Of a stretch of 64,000 nucleotides of DNA, positions 35,292 to 46,500 are shown one piece after another (within the stretch, counting starts at the first letter, position 1; each line of letters begins with the position of its first letter). A model generated the notes under the pieces. It saw only the letters and a program-made list of their open reading frames with translations. It had not been told where the DNA came from and did not search any database. The position numbers and the translations under genes are program-made. Where the stretch lies: the NCBI RefSeq assembly GCF_003590335.1, contig NZ_MIET01000011.1, forward strand, positions 62,001 through 126,000, in the 5' to 3' direction. Origin of the DNA: Pseudoalteromonas sp. MSK9-3 (GTDB lineage: Bacteria; Pseudomonadota; Gammaproteobacteria; Enterobacterales; Alteromonadaceae).

Positions 35292-37508
35292 ATGACAACA
35301 TCCATTTCAATTTTTGTCGCAAGCTTGTTGGTTGCGTCAAGTGCATCTCATGCCAGTAACTTTTGGCAAAATTATCAAGACACCAGAATTAGTGGATCAG
35401 ACTTACGCGATCCTTCATCACAAATACACGACGATAAAATTCTGAGTAACTATTCTTACGCGGGTTATCAATTTGCAAATGCCCCTATTCCTGACGTAGC
35501 TGATCTGGGCTATAAGGTATTTGAAGTTACACGCTATGGCGCTCAAGCCAATGATAGTGTCTCTGATAAGGCGGCAATGCGCGATACCATTGCAGCCGCA
35601 GAGCAATACATAGACGCAGGCGGAACCGGCGCTATTATCAAATTTTCGACAGGCACCTTTCACATTAATGATTCATCTGATGTGTCTAATATTGATGGTT
35701 CAGATACCAGTACTGGCGTTAGAAGCAGAAAAAGCGCCACCATAAAACTGTCTCGTTCCAACATGATATTACAAGGCAGTGGCCGTGATACGGTACTTTA
35801 TATGGACCAACATTTAGATCTCATTTATCCAACTAAAATGTGGACAAGCCCTTACATGATTGAGGCTGGCTACAACTACGACAACCGAGACCCAAATGTC
35901 AAAGGAGTGCCTCAGCCCTACACTTCCCCAACTGGCGACAAATTTATTGCGCTGGTTAAGTCCTCTCATCTGCGCTCCTCAACACGAACGATTTCTGTAA
36001 ATGACAGCAGAAATTTAAAAGTCGGTCAGTGGGTGATGTTAACGAGGCTAGATAATAGACAAGCGACCATTGATGGTGCCGTGTCCCCCTACAAGGCAGA
36101 TAGCAGCTGGAAAAAAATCAACAAAGGCTTGCGTTCTCAAGAGTATCACCAAATATTCAGCATCCAAAATGACCTGATTACTTTCGATGCAGTCATACAT
36201 CATGATATCGCTGCAGATGGTTATTGGGGGTTGAAAAAGACGCAGTTCATAAAGCATATTGGTATTGAAAACCTGACCATTAAAGGGAATTGGCATACTG
36301 ACTTTAAACACCACGCCAGTGGAATACATGACGGTGGGTGGAGTGCATTACGCTTGAGTAACGTGGCAAACGCTTGGGTGAGAAATGTGCAATTTGAAAA
36401 CCTTAATCAAGGCCTATCTATTGTTAACGGTGCTGCCAGTACATTAGAGAATTTAACCTTTTCTGGCACTCCGGGTCATATGAGCTTAGATATAAATGCC
36501 TCAACGCATATTCTCGCCTCAAATATCAATGATACAGCGCAGCACTGGCATGCCGCTGGGTTTTCTCATAGAGCTGTCGGTAATGTTATAAAAGATGCTT
36601 ACCACGCTCCAAACCGTTTTCATAATTTACATTCTGATATGCCATACGCTAACCTGATAGAAAACAATGTGGGAGGCTGGAACTATGGTTTTATGGGGGG
36701 CGCTGTAAGCAGTCAGCCCAATCACCTCAAACACCTCGTGTTTTGGAACGTAACAAATACAAGCGACAACAAACAGCCTGAAAAGTGGGCATTCATGCGT
36801 CACGACAGCAAATATGGCCGTGTGATCATGCCTTATGTTGTTGGTATGAAAAGCCCTTCATTCTCTGAGTTTGAAAGCCAACAAACATATGACCGTTCAT
36901 TGCCAGATACGCCACAAGCATTTGTTCAAAGCACAGCGACTGTTCACAGCCTTTATGAAAGCCAATTGCTACAACGACATTGCGCGCCGCATGTCATTGC
37001 TGAAAACTTGATAGGTTACTGGACCCTAAAAAACAGACTATGCGATCAATCTGGCCATGACCAAGAAGCACAACTGGTTGGCGAACATATAGGCCGCTTT
37101 AACGGCGTAGGCGAACGCATTGAACTCGGAGACTTTGATTCACTCAGCCGTATTGAGCTTGATTTCAAATACGACTCATGGAATCCAAATAAAACTGGAT
37201 TTATGATATCAAAAGATAATTATGGCACTAAAAACCCCTATTACATTCAAGTCAATAAACAAGGTGTGCTCAGTGCACGTGTAAATGGGTCGGGTGTTAA
37301 CGCCAAAAACTATGGAGATGGGCAATGGCATACACTTGTTATGCATCTAGATGGCAATAAATTGTCCCTGTCGATAGATGGCATACTCATCGGTTATAAA
37401 GAAGTCACCGTGCCACCAAGTAATAACGTCCCTCTCAGCGTTGGTTCAACACCCAAGAATACTTACCCATTTATAGGAGAAGTTGCCAACATCAAAATAT
37501 ACAAATAG
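35292..37508 (+). CDS. Secreted right-handed beta-helix protein with C-terminal LamG-like domain
   Basis: 738 residues with a signal peptide ending ASHA near residue 21. Residues about 75-130 resemble the pectate-lyase-3 (Pectate_lyase_3) entry segment (KVFEVTRYGAQANDSVSDKAAMRDTIAAA). The middle is a parallel beta-helix (NLTIKGNW, NVQFENLNQGLSIVNGA, LENLTFSGTP) that resembles DUF4955-type proteins. Residues about 575-738 are a concanavalin/LamG fold (LIGYWTLKN, GRFNGVGERIELGDFDSLSRIELDFKYDSW, DGQWHTLVMHLDGNKLSLSIDG). It is probably a secreted polysaccharide lyase or hydrolase, or a binding protein. It is under the c-di-GMP riboswitch. Confidence 0.82.
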   Translation: MTTSISIFVASLLVASSASHASNFWQNYQDTRISGSDLRDPSSQIHDDKILSNYSYAGYQFANAPIPDVADLGYKVFEVTRYGAQANDSVSDKAAMRDTIAAAEQYIDAGGTGAIIKFSTGTFHINDSSDVSNIDGSDTSTGVRSRKSATIKLSRSNMILQGSGRDTVLYMDQHLDLIYPTKMWTSPYMIEAGYNYDNRDPNVKGVPQPYTSPTGDKFIALVKSSHLRSSTRTISVNDSRNLKVGQWVMLTRLDNRQATIDGAVSPYKADSSWKKINKGLRSQEYHQIFSIQNDLITFDAVIHHDIAADGYWGLKKTQFIKHIGIENLTIKGNWHTDFKHHASGIHDGGWSALRLSNVANAWVRNVQFENLNQGLSIVNGAASTLENLTFSGTPGHMSLDINASTHILASNINDTAQHWHAAGFSHRAVGNVIKDAYHAPNRFHNLHSDMPYANLIENNVGGWNYGFMGGAVSSQPNHLKHLVFWNVTNTSDNKQPEKWAFMRHDSKYGRVIMPYVVGMKSPSFSEFESQQTYDRSLPDTPQAFVQSTATVHSLYESQLLQRHCAPHVIAENLIGYWTLKNRLCDQSGHDQEAQLVGEHIGRFNGVGERIELGDFDSLSRIELDFKYDSWNPNKTGFMISKDNYGTKNPYYIQVNKQGVLSARVNGSGVNAKNYGDGQWHTLVMHLDGNKLSLSIDGILIGYKEVTVPPSNNVPLSVGSTPKNTYPFIGEVANIKIYK

Positions 37509-37535
37509 TGACATACATGCGTAGTCACGTGTATT

Positions 37536-37562
37536 ATAAAAGCCCCATTTAGGGGCTTTTAT
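37536..37562. terminator. Bidirectional terminator between the beta-helix and giant-protein genes
   Basis: ATAAAAGCCCC pairs perfectly with GGGGCTTTTAT around ATTTA. It lies between the two convergent stops and serves both strands. Confidence 0.85.
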
Positions 37563-37585
37563 ACACTCATCAGTGACTCAAATTA

Positions 37586-40500
37586 TCAAAATTGATAGCT
37601 TAACCCTAGAGATACTTCATCAATATCATTTTCTGATAATGGATAACGCGAATATTGTAAATCAACCCCCACTGAGTCAGAAAGGTTATATGTAAGCCCT
37701 AAACCATAATATAAGTCTGTTTGCTGATCTTCATATCGTGTATGGAATCGACCATCACGGGTGCTGTCTACGTGGTACTTCCAATCAAATGCACCAAGAA
37801 ATACCTTACCTTCAAAGGTATTATATTTAAACGCATCATAGCCCACTTGTAGCGCAAACCCTTCAGGTAATATTGGTGCAACACGACTCACATCAGCCTG
37901 TGCGGTATCAGGCGAAGCTACGTTCCCACTAAAGGTTACTCTTCCTTGCCCCAAATCAATATAACGAACACCAATCGTAAACTGAGGCAGTAACTCATGA
38001 TACAGGCCAGCAGACCAACTATCGCTGCTATCATCAACATTACTGACGTTTAAGGTTGTATTTGGTTGGCTATGATCCGCGCTAGATTGACCGACCATTC
38101 CTTGTATTGACCAAGAATTTGCAGCAGCAGGTACACTCACCAAACATGTCGTTGAGATCAGCGCAAAACTTGGTAATGCCAGTTTCCTACGGCGAATAAC
38201 TAATGCAGATATCATGAGTAACAACATTCCTCCCATACTTCCAGATGATTTATTTTCTACAGTAACAGCAGTCAAAGCTTGTACTCTAATGGTCACAACC
38301 CCTTGTGATTGCGCGCCCTTTTCGTCTTTTAATTGATACGTAATTGTATCTTGCCCTTCAAAGCCTTGTTGCGGTGTATACGTCAATGTATTGTCGACAT
38401 TGACTTTTACAGTCCCTGTTTGTGCTTGTGCTGATACAAGCGATAATACATCTCCATCAGCGTCAAAGTCATTGGCCAGTACATCAATAATCAAACTACT
38501 ATCACCCATTACTTGCGCTGAATCTGCGGTTGCAACGGGTGCTGAGTTGCTCGTTAGGGTGACTGTTGCTGTACTATTTGACGTCCCCCCATTGCCATCT
38601 TTAATACTATATTGAATAACAGCAACACCGATTAAGTTAGCCGGTGGTAAATACACCAGTTTATTGTCAATGACATTCACAACCCCAAAGTCCACTGTTG
38701 CACCCGTGATAGATAATACATCTGAATCAGCATCACTATCATTTGCTAAAACATCAATGATAACTTCTTGTCCTACTGAGACCTCAGCTTCATCAGCAAC
38801 GGCCTCTGGACGTGCATTATCTGTAATTGGTACTGCAATACCTCCTGGATCAATTACCGTTCTATTCGCCAAGCCATCGTCGTCATTTGGCCCGCCATCT
38901 ACAATCTGTAGCTGAACACACCACGCCCCTTCTGTTAGCCCACTTTGCCAAATACTGCTACCTGGAGGAGGACAAAACCCAGGCTCTCCTTGAGCTGATA
39001 AAATTGCATTATTGCCAGACGTATCAAAATCAACCCACTGGCCATCTCTGAGTTTTCGATAAACGCCATTGGCGGGCACTGGGCTTCTTTGTGGAATGAC
39101 CAAACTATATGTATCACCTGATTGCGGTAACCCACTGGCGATAAAATCAAATAAACCGCCGATGTTTTTCGCAGCCTCGTCTTCTGGCAATTCGCTTTCT
39201 AGCAATTGCACGCCACCGGTACTATTTTGCGATACAGTCGCCCCCTTACGTAAACACACACCAGGGTCACCTTCCACCAAAAATTGCTGTGATTCACTTG
39301 CCTGTTCTTGCATCACGTTACAATCACTGATCGCGTCTTGGAAATCAGGGATACCATCACCGTCTGAGTCTATATACCCTTCTTGTTCATCCGGTATTAA
39401 ATCGCCATCAGTGTCGTTGTTGCCGAGCACCACCAGCTCAGGAATGACTTCTAAATACAAATCCTGCTGAGTTGACAGACTTGGCGATGCATTATCAGCT
39501 GCGCTAACCGTAAGCTTATAAATACCCGAGGCAAGTCCTTCAGGCGAAAATACAAATTGACTAGGTTGACTACTTTGGTTAACAAGTGCAACATCTGCTT
39601 GCCATGTTAATGTCACGATATCTGCAGGGTTCGCGTCAAACGTGTCTGCGCTCACCGTTACCAATGCTTGATCTGAGGTTAACGTTAAACGCTTTTCACC
39701 AGATTGTTCCACCCTAGTTGTTATTGATGGTGCGACATTTTCCTCAATAATAGTCACTGTTGAGGTCGATTTAGCCCCTGTATTTAGCCCACTGTCTAAG
39801 CTTACGATGATGGTTTCAGAACCCTCTGAAAGATTATCACCAAAAACGTTAAACGAAATTTGTCCCTGAACACCGGATTCAATGACAAACTCTCCAGATT
39901 CGAGGTCATGGTCGTTACCATCCGCCGAGCCACCCACACTATAAGGTATTCTCACAGGGTAAGAGACTGCAGGACCATTTAGGTAAACGTCAACAGTATG
40001 GGTTTTTTCTTCAGCTACCAAACTATCTTTTTGTAAAGAAATAAGCGGATGTACAGACACTGATTGTGTCGCGACAGCTTGCTGTCCCAGCTCGTCTGTC
40101 GTTTGCCAATAAGCAAGATGCTCTCCGGGTGCAAAAACTGGTTGACCACCCACAAATGAAACCGCTAAAGGATTGCCATTGCTGTCTGATGCAACCGCAG
40201 TTCCAAGCGCCACTTTTGTGTACAGCCCAGTCGCATCCACTACAACATCTGTAGGAGGCACTATGCTTGGCACATCAACCGTATTTGATGCAGAGAATGT
40301 TATATTGGCAGCTGCGGCACTGCGTGCCCCTTGCGAGTCTTCAATCATGTACTTAACAATAACAAGGCCCAATGTATTATCACTGCTTGTATACTGTATT
40401 TGATTATCTACGATATTAACTTGCCCAATTGATGCGCTTGAGCCAATAATCGTTAAAGTTTGATTTTCAATATCTGAATCATTTTGCAATACATCAAGCA

Positions 40501-43500
40501 AGTACACATTATTTGGGGTAGGAGTTAGATTAAATACGTCGTCTTGTGCAACAGGCGCATCGTTTACCGCAGTAACGTTAATCGATACTGTTGACGTATT
40601 TGACGTCAACTCACCATCATTGGCGCTATACGTAAAACTATCAGTACCAAAAAAGTTGGGGGTTGGTTGATAGGTAAACAAGCCTGATTGAACCGTTAGT
40701 GACCCATTTTGTGGCTGCGTAACAACCGCGATGGTTACAACGTCATTGTCACTATCTTCTACAGACGCACTGACCGTCGAGCTAGCGTCTTCATTTAAGG
40801 TGATTTGCATATCACTGGTGATAGGCGCTGCATTTACCGCTTCCACAGTAATATCAAAACTCTCTAACGAAGAACTCAGCGTCCCATCAGATACACTGAG
40901 TGTTACCGATGAATAAACACCGATGTCTTCTCTACTCGGTGTGCCGCTTAAAGAGCCACTCGCACTGTCAAAAGAGGCCCATTGTGGCTGCCCAGAAATA
41001 GAAAATGTAAGTTCTGTTGAGTCCTCATCACTGGCTTGAGGTGTAAATGAGTAAGTTTCATCTTGTAGTACGGTCAATGAAGGCGTACCTGAGATTATTG
41101 GTGCATCATTCACATTGCTCACTGTCAAAGCAAAGCTTGGTAATGTCGCGGTTTGCTGACCGTCAGTCACACTAATAATGATATTGGCATAATTACCCAC
41201 GTCATCGTTACCCGGTGTGCCACTCAATGTGCCATTGGTTGCGTCAAACGTTGCCCAAGCTGGTTGCCCTATAATTGAAAAGCTCAGGTTATCCTGATCA
41301 GCGTCACTTGCTGTTGGTGTAAAGCTAAATAAAACATCTTCATCTAATTGCGTTGATGGTGTTCCAGAGATAACCGGCGCATCGTTCACACTTGCAATGG
41401 TCATCGTGACGGTTGCCGCATTTGATGTTAGGCCTTGCTGATCATCTACGGTATAAGTGAATGAATCTGTGCCAAAGTAATTTGCGACAGCAGTATACGT
41501 GATCGCCCCAGCTGCATTAATTGCAACTTGTCCGTTACTCGGTTGGGCCACTACTTTAACGGAACTTGCGTCTAATGTACTGTCAACATCGGTGTCATTA
41601 CCTAACACGTTCACTTCAAATTGACCGTCTTCTTGTAGCTGGGCTGTATTATCTACAGCGACTGGCGCATCGTTCACCGCGGTGATGTTTACCGTTACTG
41701 TTGCCGCAGATGAAGCAAGGTTATCACTGTCAGTCAACGTATAAGTAAATGTCAGTTGTCCATTTTGATTTTCTTTTGGCGTTATATTTAACGAGCCGTC
41801 AGTATTAACAGTGACTGTCGCCTCTGTATACTCACCAACACCTTGACCTTTGTTTTCAAGGGTTATATCTGTCCCATCAAAACTACTGTCTTCTATATCT
41901 GAGTCATTACTCAATATCGCAAGCGTTGTGGCAGTATCTTCATTGGTGGTTACTGTATCGTCCCCTGCCGTAGGCCGGTCGTTTATCGCACCAATATTCA
42001 CCGTCACTGTCGCGGTATTTGAAACCAGTCCATTAGAGTCAGCAATAGTATAGGTGTATGTATCTGTGCCATTTTCATTGGCATTTGGTGTATATACCAT
42101 GGTGCCATTGGTTTGATTTAAAGCCACAGCCCCTTTTGTTGGTTGAGTAACAAGCGTGATTGCTCCCGATGGATTGGTATCTTCTACATCCGTTGCATTT
42201 GCTCGTACCGTCAGAGCATTCGTCGGTGTATCTTCATTCACCGTTTCCGTAAAGTTTGCTGCAATTGGCGTATCGTTAACCGCATTAAGGGTCATCGTAA
42301 CGGTTGCTTTACTTGATGTTAAACCTGTACTGTCTTTAACCGTATAAGTAAATGTGTCTGCACCGTTTTCATTTGCTGTAGGCGTATAAGTAACAATTCC
42401 GTTAGCAATAGTGACTGATCCCTTCGATGGAGAATCAACAATAGCCGCCGATGCAACGACCATATTATTTTCAGCGTCGGTGTCATTCGCAACCACACTG
42501 AATGTAATCGGTGTATCTTCATCAGTAGACGCAGAGTCCGCAACCGCCAGTGGTGCATCTTCAACGGCGTTTATCGTCATCGTGACGGTTTTAGTGTCAG
42601 ACTGAGCCCCCGATGTATCTTGCACTTTATAAGTAAAGCTATCACTATGATTTTCGCTACCACCATGCTGATAACTAAAACTACCATCACTATTAAACGT
42701 CAATGTTCCGTATTGAGGATCGGTCACTTTAACCGCAGATAATGTATCACCGCTATCAGTATCATCATCTGTGGCATTACTTAATAGTCCATTCGCCGCA
42801 GTTTGACTCAGCAGTTCACCTTCATTTAAACTAAACGCAAAGTCATTGCCAACCGGTGCATCATTGGTATTGACCACTTCAATATTAAACGTCAGGGCAT
42901 CACTGTCCTCGGTACCATCATTCACTTTAATGGATACACCCGTTGTTGTACCTACATGTTCATCCGTTGGTGTGCCAGTCAATGCGCCAGTTGCGGTACT
43001 AAATGCCGCCCAGCTCGGTGTGTTCTCTATCGAATAAGTGTGCGAATCACCACTGTCAGTATCGGTGAGTGTGGGTGTAAAGCTATATGCAGCATCTTCA
43101 TTAATCGAAGTGATCAACGTCCCCGAAAGCACAGGCTTGGCATTATAGCGTTTTGTGGTTGTCGCAGTCACCGCCGTTGCTGCATTACCAGCAGTATCAC
43201 TGATTGTCGCCGATAAGGTAAGGGTCCCTTCATTTAGGTTGGCAACATTGACATTGCTTATTTGTGCAGTGGTCCCTGTGATCGTCGTCGCTGAACTACT
43301 GCTTACCGTACTTGCCCCATCACTAATTTGATACACAAACGAGCCACTGCTTTCTAATCCTGTTAACGTAAAGCTCAAAGCAGCTTCATTGCTGGCATTA
43401 ATTAAACTTTGATCAATAGCGGCTGTATGGCCCGTTGGAGCAACGTTATCCAAATTAATTGTTTGAGTAGCAGAGCTCGAGGTATTCCCAGCGCTATCAG

Positions 43501-46500
43501 CTTGCGTGGCTGTTACCGTGAGAGAGCCATTATTTAAACTACTAATATCAAGTTCGCTACCTGATAGTGTCCAATTACCACTGGAATCCGCTGTCGTATT
43601 TTGACTAACCCCCCCAATATCTACCGTCACTGTCGCACCAGACTCGGCACCACTGCCTTGTACTAATACATCATTGTCTTCGCTGGCATTCACAACCCCA
43701 TCACCTTCTATTGGAGTAGTGATTGTTAAAGCGCCCGGCGCTGCATTATCCAAGGTAATAGCAGTAGTTGTTGCAGTTGAGGTGTTACCCGCTGCATCAG
43801 CCTGAGTTGCAGATACCGTTAAACTGCCATTATTCAACGCACTAATATCAAGCTCATTACCCGATAACGTCCAATTCCCACTTGAATCTGCTGTTGTCGT
43901 TTTACTCACACCACCAATATTTATCGAAACTGACGCACCTGACTCAGCGCCACTACCCTGAACCAATACATCATTATCTTCACTTGCATTGACAATACCG
44001 TCCCCTTCTATCGGTGTAGTAATAGTCACTGTACTGGGTGCTTGGTTATCTAGTGTTATTGAAGTGCTTGCTGCAGACGATGTATTTCCGGCTGTATCGG
44101 TTTGCGTTGCTGATACCGTTAAGCTCCCGTTATTGAGCGCACTGATGTCTAATTCATTGCCTAACAGAGTCCAATTACCGCTTGAATCTGCCGTCGTACT
44201 CTTACTCACACCATCAATATTAACCGTGACCGTAGCACCAGACTCCGCGCCGCTGCCTTGCACCAACACATCGTTATCCTCAGCGGCATTCACAATACCA
44301 TCACCTTCAATAGGTGTGGTTATACTCGGTGTGCTTGCACTAGTATCAATTGTGATAGCAAGTGCACTTGAGGCACTGCTATTATTACCCGCCTGATCCG
44401 TCGCTACGACCGTGATAGAATGTGTGTTTGCAGACATCGCAGATGTCGGTGTAAAGCTCCAGCTTCCTCCCGCAGGCACAACGATAGATCCTAGCACGCC
44501 ATCTTTGTCTGAGGTGAATGTTATGGTGTCTCCAGCTGTCGCCGTTCCATCTATGGTTGGTGTGGTATCTGAGGTAATATTATCTGTATTTGAACTCCCT
44601 GTATCACTTGCACTGTTTAAGTCAGGTGTACTCGAAACACTTGGGTTTGTTGTATCTAATGTGACATTCAAGCCGGTAGACGCCGACGATGTATTATTGC
44701 TAGCATCCGTCGCTGTCGCGGTAATAGTATGTGTTGTATCTGACGTTAATGACCCAGTGGTTATCTCCCATGTACCACCTGTTGCGGTGCCAGTTCCAAT
44801 TACAGTTCCACCAGATACACTACTATACAACTTAACAGTAGCCCCAGCTTCTGCTGTTCCAGTCAATGTCAGCGTTGTATCATTGGTGTAATTATCTGTG
44901 TTTGAGGAGCCGCTGTCTGACGCTGCATTCAAATCAAGCGAAGATGGTGCATTTGGCGCCACATCATCACTGACTGTTATAGTAAACGATTCTTGAAATG
45001 AAGAGGTACCATCGTGAGATTGCACACAAACAATATAGCTACCAGCACTCATCGCAGCCTGCGTTTCTAATAAACTGCCATTAATTTGGAAGCTGGAGTT
45101 ACCACTGTTAGCAGTACACGTGCCACTGGTTGACGTGCCCGCATCAACTAACGTGTAAGTATGGCTGTTGTCATCAACATCTGTGGTACTTAACGTGCCA
45201 ACATCAGCGCCCACACTGGTATTTGATTGAGCCATACTTGATGACGTTAATGCAATATCTGTTGGCGCATCATCTACCGCAGTAATTGTCACTACGGCTT
45301 GGTTTGTACCAGAACTGTCAGACGTGCCATCATTAAAGGTGTAATCTAACGTCACGCTACTTGATGGGTCTTCAGACGTATTCGCATAGGTTATCGAAGC
45401 AATAATCGAATCAACCAGCGCTGACGTTGCATTGGTATTAAATGTGAGTTTAATGGTGCCTGCAGAATTGGTCGTTACAGTCCCCACAGACACACTATTA
45501 TGAGTAAAACTGTTGCCTTGCGTTAATGTTCCTAATAAGCCTGTGTTAGCAAACACATCGGCACTATTTGCACCACCATTTCTTGCTATGGTCAAACTGG
45601 CGTTATTATAATCCCCTGTATTGCCATTAAGCGCATCAAGTTCTGTATCCGCGACGGTGACATCACTGTCTATGGTTACTGCGCTGCCGTTCTCTGTGTA
45701 TGTAGCCCCTCCATTTAATGAAGAGAAAACAGGCACATCATTGCTAGCAATAAAGGTGATCAACGTATTCGCACCACTGTCTGCGACAGTAAATGATAAA
45801 CTCGATGCGGGTGCATTGCTCAGTGCTAGGCTCAATTCAGAAATATTAAAGTCAGTTGCATCTGTATCAACTTGCAGCGTGCTAGAGCCATTAAAGCGCA
45901 CGTTGTTAGTAGATAAGCCAGTGACCCCTGTTAACGTGATCATGTCTCCAATTGCTAAATCTGTGATGGTATCACCTGACAGGTCAGAGGTACTGCCTAT
46001 AAAATTATCATTACCACCGTTACCCGTCATTGAATCTGTGCCACCACCAGGGCGAATGGTATCAGCCCCCGAACCACCCGTATACGTGTCTGCACCATTC
46101 AAGTCAGTGGCCGATATTGTCAATACATCACCATTAAAAGCACTTGCATTCAACGTAATGGCTGCCGTAATAGCACTGCCTGAGCTATTGGTTATATCAA
46201 CAGTGCCGCCATCTGAAGCAAAGTTATCTGTTAAAGTAAGCGTAAAGTTACTGTTAGTACCTAACGCAATACCTTCAACCGACGACACAGATGTTCCACT
46301 AAAATCAAACGTCCCACCATCCATGACCTTTAGTGTTTCGCTCCCAGCGCCACCGGTTATCGATGTACTAAAATTACCAATATTAGCAGCATCAATGGCA
46401 ACCGTTGCACCGCTACTTAAGCTCAGTGTTCCTATATTAAAGTAGCTACCACCAGATACATCTGCGCCATTAGTGGCTGATACAATATCAACCTGCGAGC

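Noticed and set aside
43450-44335. CRISPR-like periodic repeats
   Set aside because: The period of about 295 bases is in frame, codes for Ig-like domains, and has no short repeat-spacer pattern.
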